A stretch of 64,000 nucleotides of DNA from Xylanibacter muris. Its GTDB lineage: Bacteria; Bacteroidota; Bacteroidia; Bacteroidales; Bacteroidaceae. The stretch is from positions 206,596 through 270,595 of the forward strand of contig NZ_JABKKF010000005.1 of assembly GCF_013166605.1 (NCBI RefSeq), written 5' to 3'. Under the pieces are notes generated by a model. The model saw nothing but the letters and a program-made list of their open reading frames with translations. It did not search any database and had not been told where the DNA came from. Both the position numbers and the translations under genes were made by a program. Below are positions 37,201 to 44,865 of the stretch, piece by piece. Every line of letters starts with the position of its first letter. The first letter of the stretch is position 1.

Positions 37201-37691
37201 TGACTGAGATTTTCAACGGCTTCCCATCTCCGGCTTCCTGCCCATTCATGAGGATGTGCGGGATTCATGGTGCGGCTTGTGTATAGATATCCGTCCGGTT
37301 CCTGGGCCGCCGCCACTATTTCCAGCACGCTGTCTATGTAGCTCTCGAGTTTTTTGTCGGGATAAGTCTGTAGAATATAGCTTGCTCCCTCTATTGTCTT
37401 GTATACGTCCGTGTCGTCGAACGAAAGGCCGCCTACTTTGATTGTGTCTGACGGATGTGCCGCACGTACGAAGTTGGTGTAACGTCCCGTTTCCTCGCAT
37501 TTTCTGAAAGCCAGCGGTATTGTAACCTCGCGGCTCGCCTTCAGCCGTTGGCCCCAAAAGGCGTCTGTCACTTTCACTGAAGTAAATGGAACCGGATTTA
37601 TAGGATAACCGTGAGCGTTATCCGGAGTCTTTGCATTCATGGTGGTGCAAAGGACTGTTAGCAAACCGGCAGGTATTAATCTGAATTTCAT
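34218..37691 (-). CDS. GH127-GH30 fusion: beta-L-arabinofuranosidase joined to a galactanase-like enzyme
   Basis: A 1157-residue exported protein joining two glycosidases. Residues about 30-650 are GH127 (DUF1680), with the zinc and nucleophile residues of the family in place: E339 and C341 in YCETC, and C407 and C408 in GCACCPSN. Residues about 660-1157 are GH30, with the acid/base E839 in SPVNEPDGHWNW and the nucleophile E965 in ELWQSEVCIMG. The GH30 part most resembles endo-beta-1,6-galactanase-type members. The protein could strip arabinofuranose from side chains and cut the exposed galactan. A signal peptide occupies about residues 1-20. The substrate of the GH30 part is inferred. It is transcribed towards the lyase at 32221. 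Confidence 0.85.
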   Translation of the reverse strand: MKFRLIPAGLLTVLCTTMNAKTPDNAHGYPINPVPFTSVKVTDAFWGQRLKASREVTIPLAFRKCEETGRYTNFVRAAHPSDTIKVGGLSFDDTDVYKTIEGASYILQTYPDKKLESYIDSVLEIVAAAQEPDGYLYTSRTMNPAHPHEWAGSRRWEAVENLSHEFYNLGHMVEGAIAHYQATGKRNFLDIAVRYADCVCREIGDKDGQTVRVPGHQIAEMALARLYLVTGNKKYLDQAKFFLDKRGHTSRTDKYSQAHKPVTKQDEAVGHAVRAAYMYAGMADVAALTGDSAYIRAIDNIWNNIVSKKYYITGGIGAKHEGEAFGKNYELPNMSAYCETCAAIGNVYVNHRLFLLHGDSKYYDVLERTLYNGLISGVSIDGGGFFYPNPLESHGQHRRQPWFGCACCPSNICRFIPSVPGYIYAVKDRNVYINLFISNASDIKVGGKDVALTQTTDYPWNGDVTMTVDKNKAGHFDMRIRIPGWVRGEAVPSDLYRYSDGKHLGYTVCVNGNPVKAELEKGYLSIARKWKKGDKVEIHFDMEPRTVRAHSDVEADRGRVAFERGPIVYCAEWADNDFDVLSVLVNQNPQIHTAYCPDVLNGLTKLVTDVRTPSLDGSGSPTGNKARLTLIPYYAWCHRGPGNMAVWLPQEQAPARQKNIFTVDPSRPHQQIDCFGASDAWSMRFIGEMSQNTQSHVARLLFSSETDSQGNPMGIGLSLWRFNIGAGSAEQGDGSLINYGTRTECFQDSNGTYNWNKQKGQRSFLKLAKNHGVPYLLGFLNSPPVHYTKNGLATNTGRGGTYNLREDKYEEFAGFLADVISGLEAHDGVKFDYLSPVNEPDGHWNWQGPKQEGTPATKYEIARLSRVIDKELQSRGISTRMIIPESSDYRCMMSTHETGPERGYEIQSFFSKDSAETYIGNLKSIPRLMAGHSYWTNTPVEYMKECRKALRDTLRKYNVELWQSEVCIMGNDEEIGGGGGYDRTMKTALYVARMIHHDLVFADARSWQWWRAVGGNYKDGLLFQYKAPGSANDTIVDSKLLWTLGNYSRFIRPGALRIEVKRSCPDLQPDPDAATQPYGLMCSAFRNRDGSTVIVMINYSYEDETAGFNIPNKAEWKVYRTSDKAGESLKFIEKRNNISNVAFPARSVTTLVCGNNQ

Positions 37692-37817
37692 AATTTATTA
37701 GTTGATGTGAATTAGATATTACGGATAAGTGTATTGTTTCAAAACAGGTCAAGGCTATATATTCATAATTATGCTGGGGTGTAGCATCCTGGTGATAAAG
37801 CCAATGTTTACCGGGAG

Positions 37818-37825
37818 CAAATTTA
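37818..37825 (-). promoter_or_regulatory. -7 box for the GH127-GH30 gene
   Basis: The minus strand reads TAAATTTG, matching TAnnTTTG, about 130 bases before the start codon at 37691. No convincing -33 box is seen. Confidence 0.4.
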
Positions 37826-38002
37826 CATGAAAATATTGAGATTTCCATACGTGCAGGATAAAGAAATGGTTTTTCTTTAGAGGAAAGCTATATGATTTTA
37901 TTGTATCCGGTATGTTTTTTTACAGGGAATCATGTGCGGCCAGTCGGAAAACAATGTCTGTCCGGCCGGTTCTTAAGCAATGAAGTTCCTGTTTTCAGAC
38001 CT

Positions 38003-38084
38003 GTCGGCTTAAGTCGGTATATTTGTCGACTTAAGTCGACAGATATGCCGGCTGAAGTCGATGGATGCGTCGGCTTAAGCCGAC
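38003..38084. repeat. Four palindromes repeated with an exact 22-bp period
   Basis: Four 16-bp units centred on CTTAAG (once CTGAAG) have centres at 38010.5, 38032.5, 38054.5 and 38076.5, exactly 22 bp apart. Unit 2 (GTCGACTTAAGTCGAC, 38025-38040) and unit 4 (GTCGGCTTAAGCCGAC, 38069-38084) are perfect palindromes; units 1 and 3 are near-perfect. The array lies in the 679-base divergent gap between the GH127-GH30 gene and dsbD. The period of about two helical turns suggests a row of protein-binding sites on one face of the DNA. The rest of the gap holds only promoter boxes and no convincing gene. Confidence 0.85.
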
Positions 38085-38337
38085 AGGTTCACGGACATAC
38101 CGTTCGCGGTTTGGGAAACGGCCTTTTGCAGTTTGACAATCCGCTATCCGGACCGTCTGTCCGGCATTTTATGCCGCGGCATTGTCTTTTGGGATGTTGT
38201 CGCGCGTGGATTTCTGTATATGGAGGATTTGATGTATGTGATTAATTTGATGAAGTTTGTTTTTGTTTTTGTCGGAAGTTTTTTTATTGTGTAGAGCATA
38301 TTTTTATCTTTTCATGTCTTATTCCCGATAAAAAGAT

Positions 38338-38345
38338 TAATTTTG
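38338..38345 (+). promoter_or_regulatory. -7 box for dsbD
   Basis: TAATTTTG matches TAnnTTTG and lies 26 bases before the dsbD start codon. The -33 region is not clear. Confidence 0.4.
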
Positions 38346-38370
38346 CAGTCAAAATAGAAGTTTATTTAAA

Positions 38371-40401
38371 ATGAAGAAGTTTTTATTGTTTGTCATCCTT
38401 ATAGGATTTACAATGGCGTTGAATGCCCAGATGGTGGAACCGGTGCATTTTTCCTCTTCCCTGAAGATGCTTAAAGGCGATGAGGCCGAGATAGTTTTTT
38501 CCGCAAAGATAGACGACGGCTGGCATTTGTATTCCACCGAACTTGGAAACGACGGCCCGATATCGGCAAGTTTCCATGCAGAGAAGATGGAAGGCGCCGA
38601 GACCGTAGGCAAGCTTCAGCCGCGCGGCAATGAGATAACACGGTTTGACGAGATGTTTGGAATGAAGTTGCGTTTCTTTGAGGGAAGCGCGGTGTTTGCG
38701 CAGAAAATAAGGTTCACTGCTCCTGATTACGATATAGACTGCTATTTGGAATATGGCGCATGTACCGATCAGATGTGCATGCCGCCTTCAACGGTATCTT
38801 TCAGAAAAAGCGGAAAATCTGCTGTAGGGAAGACATCAGCTGTGGAAAAGCCGACCGATGTGAAAGTGGCTGTGGAAGAGCTTCCTGCGGAAAAGGACAG
38901 TCTTAAGGCCGTGTCAGACAGTGTCATTACCCCGGATACTTTGGATACCGCGGTGTTTGCGGGCGGAGAGAATAAAGACTTATGGGCTCCGGTGGTAAAG
39001 GAGCTTAATGAGTTCAGCAACGGTGTTGATAACAACAATTCGCTTATATATATATTTCTTGCCGGACTGGCAGGAGGATTCCTTGCACTGCTCACTCCGT
39101 GTGTATGGCCGATTATCCCGATGACGGTGAGCTTTTTTCTTAAGAGAAACAAGGAGCGTGGCAAGGCGATACGCGAGGCTGCCGCCTACGGTGTAAGCAT
39201 TGTGGTCATATATGTGTTGTTGGGGTTGCTTGTCACCATGCTCTTTGGGGCGAGCGCGCTCAATGCTTTGTCTACAAACGCAGTGTTCAACATTTTCTTC
39301 TGTCTGCTTCTCGTGGTTTTTGCGGCTTCTTTTTTCGGGGCGTTTGAGATAACGCTGCCGTCGTCATGGAGCAATAGGATTGACCGGAAATCGGAAAATA
39401 CAAGCGGAATGCTGAGTATATTCCTGATGGCCTTCACACTCACCCTCGTGTCTTTCTCATGCACTGGCCCGATAATCGGTTTCCTGCTCGTTGCCGTGTC
39501 TACGCAAGGCAATATCATAGGCCCGACGATCGGTATGCTCGGATTTGCCATAGCTCTGGCCATACCGTTCACGCTCTTTGCCATGTTCCCGAGCCTTCTT
39601 AAGTCTGCTCCCAGGTCCGGAGGATGGATGAATGTTGTAAAGGTGACATTGGGATTCATAGAACTTGCCTTTGCGTTGAAGTTCCTTTCCGTGGCCGACC
39701 TTGCATACGGATGGCACATACTCGACCGCGAGGTGTTCATCTCGCTTTGGATTGTAATATTCGGCTTGCTTGGAATATATCTTCTCGGTTGGCTCAAATT
39801 CCCGCATGATGATGAAGGCAACCGTACAAACGTACCGCAATTTTTCATTGCAATGATATCGCTTGCATTTGCCGTGTATATGGTGCCTGGATTATGGGGA
39901 GCGCCTTTGAAGGCTATAAGCGCTTTCGCGCCTCCGATGAATACCCAGGACTTCAATTTGAAAGAATCTGCCGTCGAGCCGAAGTATACGGATTATGATA
40001 AAGGTATGGCCGCCGCTGCCGCCGAGGGTAAGCCCGTGATGGTTGACTTTACCGGTTTCGGATGTGTAAACTGTCGTAAAATGGAAGCTGCGGTATGGAC
40101 AGATCCGAAGGTGGCGTCGATGCTTAACGGTGATTATGTGCTTATATCTCTGTATGTTGATGACAAGACCCCGCTGAAAGAACCGTTGGAGGTGACGGAG
40201 AACGGCCGTCAGCGTGTGTTGCGTACCGTCGGTGACAAGTGGAGCTATCTGCAGCGCACCAAGGTCGGGGCAAACACCCAGCCTTTCTATGTCCTGCTTG
40301 ACAACAGCGGCAAGCCTCTCAACGGCAGCCGTTCATACGATGAGGATGTAAGTCAGTATGTGGACTTTCTCAAGAAAGGACTGGAGAACTACAGGAAATA
40401 A
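38371..40401 (+). CDS. dsbD: Thiol:disulfide interchange protein DsbD
   Basis: A 676-residue membrane protein carrying reducing power from the cytoplasm to the periplasm. After a signal peptide (to about residue 20), the periplasmic alpha domain carries the cysteine pair in YGACTDQMCMPP (about residue 130). A low-complexity linker leads to the membrane domain of about eight helices (GFLALLTPCVWPIIP and SFSCTGPIIGFLL hold its two cysteines). The C-terminal thioredoxin-like domain has the active site GCVNCRKME (about residue 570). All six redox cysteines appear intact. It is monocistronic, with a hairpin after it. Confidence 0.93.
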   Translation: MKKFLLFVILIGFTMALNAQMVEPVHFSSSLKMLKGDEAEIVFSAKIDDGWHLYSTELGNDGPISASFHAEKMEGAETVGKLQPRGNEITRFDEMFGMKLRFFEGSAVFAQKIRFTAPDYDIDCYLEYGACTDQMCMPPSTVSFRKSGKSAVGKTSAVEKPTDVKVAVEELPAEKDSLKAVSDSVITPDTLDTAVFAGGENKDLWAPVVKELNEFSNGVDNNNSLIYIFLAGLAGGFLALLTPCVWPIIPMTVSFFLKRNKERGKAIREAAAYGVSIVVIYVLLGLLVTMLFGASALNALSTNAVFNIFFCLLLVVFAASFFGAFEITLPSSWSNRIDRKSENTSGMLSIFLMAFTLTLVSFSCTGPIIGFLLVAVSTQGNIIGPTIGMLGFAIALAIPFTLFAMFPSLLKSAPRSGGWMNVVKVTLGFIELAFALKFLSVADLAYGWHILDREVFISLWIVIFGLLGIYLLGWLKFPHDDEGNRTNVPQFFIAMISLAFAVYMVPGLWGAPLKAISAFAPPMNTQDFNLKESAVEPKYTDYDKGMAAAAAEGKPVMVDFTGFGCVNCRKMEAAVWTDPKVASMLNGDYVLISLYVDDKTPLKEPLEVTENGRQRVLRTVGDKWSYLQRTKVGANTQPFYVLLDNSGKPLNGSRSYDEDVSQYVDFLKKGLENYRK

Positions 40402-40412
40402 TCCTACTGTGA

Positions 40413-40441
40413 CAATCATGCCTGTAGACCAGGCATGATTG
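40413..40441 (+). terminator. Terminator after dsbD
   Basis: CAATCATGCCTG (40413-40424) pairs perfectly with CAGGCATGATTG (40430-40441) across a five-base loop, 12 bases after the dsbD stop. Confidence 0.75.
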
Positions 40442-40485
40442 TTATGGCATGAGCTTATGTAATATTCCCATTATCTGTTTTTATT

Positions 40486-41790
40486 ATGCTTGAACAACAT
40501 ATTCGTGACCGGATAATAGCCCTGATTGATAAAGAGGTGATGCCGGCAATTGGTTGTACGGAGCCTATGGCCGTGGCCTTGTGCGTGGCTAAGGGCAGGG
40601 AGACGTTGGGCTGTATGCCTGATGAGATAAATGTGCGTCTGAGTGCCAATATACTGAAAAATGCCATGGGGGTGGGCATCCCCGGCACAGGCATGATCGG
40701 CCTGCCTATTGCCGTGGCGCTCGGTGCTGTCGCGGGGAAATCGGAATACGGCCTTGAGGTGATAAGGGATTTGTGTCCCGAAGCTCTTGCCGGGGGAAAG
40801 GAATATGTTGCGGGAAACCATATTAATATATCCCTTAAGAATGACATAACTGAAAAGTTGTACATTGAAGTGGAGTGTCTGGCGGGAGCCGATGTGTCGC
40901 ATACTGTAATATCAGGCAGTCATACCAATTTTGTTTATGTCGCATCCAACGGAAATGTTATTCTTGACAGAAGGAATGGCGTTTCAGGAGAAGGCTGTGA
41001 CGCGTCGGATGAGGACATACGTCTGGATATGAGAATGGTTTATGAGTTTGCGGCGGAGACACCGCTTGACGAAATTTCTTTCATTCTTAAGACAAGGGAC
41101 TATAATATGAGGGCGGCACGTGAGGCCTTGCTTGGAAATTACGGACACAATCTCGGAAAGACCATCGACCGTCCTTTGGCAAAGGGAATATTCGGAAACA
41201 GCATATTCTCGCACATCATTGCAAGAACGGCATCGGCCTGTGATGCGCGCATGGGAGGCGCGATGATACCGGTGATGAGCAACAGCGGGAGCGGCAATCA
41301 GGGAATATGTGCCACGATACCGGTGGCGGTATATGCCGCAGAGAACGAGAATACGGAAGAAGAGCTTGTGCGCGCCCTTATGCTCAGTCATCTGACGGCC
41401 ATATATATAAAGCAGAGCCTTGGAAAACTGTCGGCATTGTGCGGATGTGTAGTGGCTTCTATCGGAAGCAGTTGCGGCATAACTTATCTCATGGGAGGCG
41501 ACTATGCCCGTATGTGCCGTTCTGTAAAGAATATGATAGCCAATCTCACAGGCATGATTTGTGACGGGGCAAAGCCCAGCTGTTCCCTGAAAATATCATC
41601 GGGAGTGAGCACGGCAATCCTTTCCGCATTGCTCGCGATGGAAGGCAAGTGCGTGAGCAGTGCGGAAGGCATCATTGACGATGATGTGGACAAGAGCATA
41701 CACAATCTTACATCGATAGGTGCCGATGCAATGAGGGCTACTGATGACATGGTTCTGAGCATAATGACCCACAAAGGCGGTTGCCGGTAG
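40486..41790 (+). CDS. cyuA: L-cysteine desulfidase / serine dehydratase alpha-like protein (UPF0597)
   Basis: A 434-residue cytoplasmic enzyme of the UPF0597/CyuA family, related to iron-sulfur L-serine dehydratases. Signatures include PAIGCTEPMAVAL near residue 20, NAMGVGIPGTGMIGLPIA, ISGSHTNFVYV, MSNSGSGNQGICATIPV near 265, and LSALCGCVVASIGSSCGI with GMICDGAKPSCSLK for the remaining cluster cysteines. The family breaks down L-cysteine to pyruvate, ammonia and sulfide. The gene is preceded by the dsbD terminator and followed by its own, so it is probably transcribed alone. Confidence 0.88.
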   Translation: MLEQHIRDRIIALIDKEVMPAIGCTEPMAVALCVAKGRETLGCMPDEINVRLSANILKNAMGVGIPGTGMIGLPIAVALGAVAGKSEYGLEVIRDLCPEALAGGKEYVAGNHINISLKNDITEKLYIEVECLAGADVSHTVISGSHTNFVYVASNGNVILDRRNGVSGEGCDASDEDIRLDMRMVYEFAAETPLDEISFILKTRDYNMRAAREALLGNYGHNLGKTIDRPLAKGIFGNSIFSHIIARTASACDARMGGAMIPVMSNSGSGNQGICATIPVAVYAAENENTEEELVRALMLSHLTAIYIKQSLGKLSALCGCVVASIGSSCGITYLMGGDYARMCRSVKNMIANLTGMICDGAKPSCSLKISSGVSTAILSALLAMEGKCVSSAEGIIDDDVDKSIHNLTSIGADAMRATDDMVLSIMTHKGGCR

Positions 41791-41807
41791 CTGTAGGATA
41801 ACCTTTT

Positions 41808-41832
41808 GTTGAGAACACAGTTTAAAATATAT
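41808..41832. repeat. Partial copy of the dispersed intergenic motif
   Basis: TTGTTGAGAACACAGTTTAAAATAT resembles the 3' half of the motif at 32131 and 50108 (TTGTTGAAAAACATAGTTAAAATAT). It lies between the cyuA stop and its terminator. The resemblance may be chance because the sequence is AT-rich. Confidence 0.3.
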
Positions 41833-41869
41833 AAAAAAGCGATGATGTATTTTGCATTTTCGCTTTTTT
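41833..41869 (+). terminator. Intrinsic terminator after cyuA
   Basis: AAAAAAGCGA (41833-41842) pairs with TCGCTTTTTT (41860-41869), and the descending arm is itself the T-run. It lies 43 bases after the cyuA stop. Confidence 0.75.
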
Positions 41870-41975
41870 TTATTAATTTCGCAATTAAACCGTTAGCCTG
41901 ATACAGATGGCCCCCATTTTGGGGATACCGCCATTCCATATATAAATATTAGTATCTACTTAAAACAATAAGTGT

Positions 41976-43415
41976 ATGAAAGATTTAAAGATGTATATCA
42001 ACGGTAAGTTTGTTGATAGCGGTTCCGGTAAATGGATTGATGTGCTTAACCCTTCAACGGAGGAAGTCATAAGCCGTCAGCCTGACGGGACAGTAGAGGA
42101 TGTGAATGCGGCTCTTGATGCCGCAGAGGCCGCACGGAAGTCGTGGGCGGAAACTCCGGCCATAGAACGTGCCGCTTATCTTAACAGGATTGCCGACGGT
42201 ATACGCAAGCGTCGTGAAGAGTTTATCGATATAATAATGCGTGAGCAGGGAAAGACGCTCACATGGGCAACAGTAGAGGTGGACGTCACGGCAGATTACT
42301 TCGACTATATGGCCACGTTCGCGCGTCATATAGAGGGTGAGGTCATTCCGAGCGACCGTCGCGGTGAGACAATCATACTTACAAAACGGCCGATAGGAGT
42401 GGTGGCGGGCATTCTGCCATGGAACTTCCCGTTCTTCCTTATTGCCCGTAAGGCCGGTGCAGCCCTTATCGCCGGATGTACGATAGTAATAAAGCCGTCA
42501 CAGCTGACTCCCGAGAACTGTACCGAGTTTGCCAAGGTCGTAGACGAGGCAGGCTTGCCGGCAGGTGTCATCAACATCGTTACCGGACGCGGTTCCGTGA
42601 TTGGCAACGAGATGGCCGGAAGCCCGAAGATAGGTATAGTAAGCGTCACTGGCAGTGTCGGGGCTGGTGAAAGCATCATGAAAGCCGCGGCTGCGAACAT
42701 CACGAAAGTGTCGCTTGAGCTTGGAGGAAAGGCTCCGGCAATAGTATTTCCTGATGCCGACCTGGATGCTGCCGCACAATGGGTGCTCGACAGCCGTATA
42801 GGAAACAACGGACAAATTTGCAACAATGCCGAGCGTGTTTACGTCCATAAGGATATAAAGGAGAAGTTCACAAATCTGTTGCTCAGGAAGTTTGAGGCAG
42901 TCAAAGTCGGAGATCCGTGTCTTGACCATACGGTAGACATGGGGCCGTTGGTTGAGAAGCGGGCTTTGGAAAGCGTTATTGCGAAGGTCGAGCATGCCAA
43001 AGAGCAGGGAGCCAAGGTGCTTTGCGGAGGCCACCGTGTGGGCGACAAGGGGTATTTCTATGCCGCTACGCTGCTTGACAATTGCACTCAGGATATGGAC
43101 ATTATCCATGAGGAGACATTCGGCCCTGTTCTTCCTATCGTTGAGTTTGAAGATACCGACCAGGTAATAGCATGGGCAAACGATGTCGAATATGGTCTTG
43201 CATCGTCCGTATTCACTAAAGACATAGACACGGCGGCCAAGGTCGCACGTAATCTTGAGTTTGGCGAGACATATATCAACCGTGAGCACTTTGAGGCCAT
43301 GCAGGGCTTCCATGCCGGTGTGAAGAAGAGCGGTATCGGAGGTGCGGATGGAAAACATGGTGTGGAGGAATATCTTGTCACTCATGTCACTTATCTTGAC
43401 ACTCATTACGAATAG
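41976..43415 (+). CDS. aldA: NAD-dependent aldehyde dehydrogenase, AldA-like (lactaldehyde/glycolaldehyde)
   Basis: A 479-residue cytoplasmic dehydrogenase. The catalytic glutamate lies in LELGGKAPAIV, the nucleophilic cysteine in NGQICNNAERVYV, and the NAD-binding segment in VAGILPWNFPFFLI with SVTGSVGAGE. The NNAERVY context is typical of E. coli AldA, which oxidises L-lactaldehyde and glycolaldehyde. Lactaldehyde arises when rhamnose or fucose is degraded, so the gene fits near rhamnogalacturonan-degrading enzymes; that link is inferred. It is transcribed alone. Confidence 0.85.
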   Translation: MKDLKMYINGKFVDSGSGKWIDVLNPSTEEVISRQPDGTVEDVNAALDAAEAARKSWAETPAIERAAYLNRIADGIRKRREEFIDIIMREQGKTLTWATVEVDVTADYFDYMATFARHIEGEVIPSDRRGETIILTKRPIGVVAGILPWNFPFFLIARKAGAALIAGCTIVIKPSQLTPENCTEFAKVVDEAGLPAGVINIVTGRGSVIGNEMAGSPKIGIVSVTGSVGAGESIMKAAAANITKVSLELGGKAPAIVFPDADLDAAAQWVLDSRIGNNGQICNNAERVYVHKDIKEKFTNLLLRKFEAVKVGDPCLDHTVDMGPLVEKRALESVIAKVEHAKEQGAKVLCGGHRVGDKGYFYAATLLDNCTQDMDIIHEETFGPVLPIVEFEDTDQVIAWANDVEYGLASSVFTKDIDTAAKVARNLEFGETYINREHFEAMQGFHAGVKKSGIGGADGKHGVEEYLVTHVTYLDTHYE

Positions 43416-43561
43416 AAGTGATATCCTACGGTAATTGTTTACCGTATATCGGGCAGTTTTAATGTTTTTGCTGTTTATCGTTAATGATAGCGGAAATATT
43501 AGAACTGCTTTCTTTTTATCCGCTCATTATGAGCGACTTATGTTATGTTGTGAGTTATTTG

Positions 43562-43648
43562 TGAACACATTGTATGACGTGTTCATAAAGTTGTGAATTA
43601 ATTGTGAACATATATTTGATATGTTTGCTCTTACTTTTTGTATATTTG
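43562..43648 (+). promoter_or_regulatory. Promoter with two dyad elements before the DUF3244-like gene
   Basis: A -7 box TATATTTG is at 43641-43648. Upstream are TGAACAC-N10-GTGTTCA (43562-43585) and AACATAT-N5-ATATGTT (43607-43625), plus three copies of TTGTGAA-type sequence at about 43540-43610. The second dyad covers the -33 region, a usual place for a repressor or activator to bind. Confidence 0.45.
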
Positions 43649-43673
43649 CGAGAAATAAAAGTAAGAGCTGATT

Positions 43674-44024
43674 ATGAATAGTAGATCATTTATTGTTTTT
43701 GTATTTTTACTGATATTTCCGTGCCCGTTTGTCATTGCGGGAATAGTCGTTCTTGATAATGATGAAAACGAATTGTCACGTGACAGGCATGTTGAAATAC
43801 CCGTCGTCTCTTTCAACGACAGTATTTTGACCGTGTCTTCCGACAGTATTATAAATAATGTGGAGGTTGTGATAAAGGACCGCTCCGGCAATGCCGTTTA
43901 TTCAGTAACAGTAGATGCCGTTCCCGATGGCAGCTCGGTTTCTTTGCCCGGAAGTTTTGGTAACAGAGGATATACTCTGGAGCTGTGTTATGACAGTAAT
44001 TACCTTTATGGTCATATCGAATGA
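43674..44024 (+). CDS. Small secreted DUF3244-like protein
   Basis: A 116-residue exported protein with a signal peptide (about residues 1-22, FIVFVFLLIFPCPFVIAG). The rest is a compact beta-sandwich-like domain (VEIPVVSFNDSILTVSSDS, NVEVVIKDRSGNAVYSVTV, GNRGYTLELCYDSNYLYGHIE), which matches the DUF3244 pattern of small secreted Bacteroidales proteins. The function is unknown. It has its own promoter with two dyads. Confidence 0.6.
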   Translation: MNSRSFIVFVFLLIFPCPFVIAGIVVLDNDENELSRDRHVEIPVVSFNDSILTVSSDSIINNVEVVIKDRSGNAVYSVTVDAVPDGSSVSLPGSFGNRGYTLELCYDSNYLYGHIE

Positions 44025-44064
44025 CTCTATACGGATAAATTTTGAGACTTTTTCAGAAATTTTC

Positions 44065-44094
44065 TTTGGCTTAAAAGCTTTTTGTGTATATTTG
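44065..44094 (+). promoter_or_regulatory. Promoter of the small lipoprotein gene
   Basis: TTTG at 44065-44068 and TATATTTG at 44087-44094 are 18 bases apart, close to the Bacteroidota consensus. The leader is about 135 bases. Confidence 0.55.
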
Positions 44095-44236
44095 CAATTG
44101 ATAAACGTGACAATATGTTAGTATAAAGGATGGTTTTATGACTTATTGTGCTGTTATAGGCTGATGATGTTGCTTTTAGGTATTTTGGAATAAATGACCG
44201 TATAATAAATTATTAACAATTAAAATTAACTTGATT

Positions 44237-44704
44237 ATGAGGAAACAGTTTCTTTTTCTTGGCATACTTGCAGCCTTTTATGCCTTGTCATTCTGTTCTG
44301 ACGATGAAGTTTCCGACAGTTTTGAATCCCCTCCGTCAGCCCTTGGTGTTTCCCGTACTATGACCGTTGATGAACTCACGGAGAGCTACACCGTGAAGGT
44401 GGAGGCTATGAGCGATGGAGCTATAAGTTTCTCAGAGGTAAGCGTTTCCGGCATGTCCGCAATCCGGAGCGTTGATGCCAATAACAATCGCGACGAGGTG
44501 GTTGTGACCTTTGACCGTCCGGTAGCGTCCCGGTCATCCTTGCGTCTTGCCTATTCCTCAGGCAACACTCCCGTATCTGAATACACTCTTGACTGTGGCG
44601 CTGAAAGCTACGTCATCCCTGCCACGGGGATGCGTCCCGGTGTATATCAGGTGTCTCTGATAGAGAACGGCAAGCTTGCCGGCTCGTATAAATTTGTAAA
44701 ATAA
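44237..44704 (+). CDS. Putative lipoprotein with C-terminal sorting-like tail
   Basis: A 155-residue exported protein. MRKQFLFLGILAAFYALSFC has a lipobox-like end, with cysteine 20 followed by the acidic run SDDEVSD, as in surface lipoproteins of this group. Two beta-rich segments follow, and the end (PGVYQVSLIENGKLAGSYKFVK) looks like a sorting tail. An in-frame TTG two codons earlier is an unlikely start. I do not recognise the family. A hairpin (TTTCCTG/CAGGAAA, 44717-44757) follows the gene. Confidence 0.6.
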   Translation: MRKQFLFLGILAAFYALSFCSDDEVSDSFESPPSALGVSRTMTVDELTESYTVKVEAMSDGAISFSEVSVSGMSAIRSVDANNNRDEVVVTFDRPVASRSSLRLAYSSGNTPVSEYTLDCGAESYVIPATGMRPGVYQVSLIENGKLAGSYKFVK

Positions 44705-44790
44705 TCAACTATTCAGTTTCCTGGCGGTGGGGGCATAGACCCTTATCGGTCAGGAAACATCTCTCTCTTCAAATCCCTTTGCAAGTATAG

Positions 44791-44865
44791 GGATGCGCTG
44801 TTATAACGATATTTTTAAATTTTAAAAACTGTGACTTATGAAAAAGACAATAATTACCTCGTTGG
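44791..44865 (+). repeat. Duplicated leader, copy 1 (BspA-like gene 1)
   Basis: The 5' leader and first codons, from GGATGCGCTGTTAT through ATGAAAAAGACAATAAT, are almost identical to 46424-46497, marking the tandem duplication of the two leucine-rich repeat genes. Confidence 0.85.

Noticed and set aside
38003..38084. CRISPR array at the periodic palindromes
   Set aside because: Units are 16 bp with 6-bp spacers and there are no cas genes, which does not fit CRISPR geometry.
37892..38245. 117-codon frame across the palindrome array
   Set aside because: Its apparent repeats come only from the 22-bp DNA palindromes, 22 is not a multiple of three so no peptide repeat is kept, and there is no start signal.
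39186..39956. Minus-strand open frame of 256 codons opposite dsbD
   Set aside because: Antisense shadow of the membrane domain; composition driven by the opposite strand.
42498..43406. Minus-strand open frame of 302 codons opposite aldA
   Set aside because: Antisense to a dehydrogenase with intact active-site motifs; no promoter or homology-like motifs.
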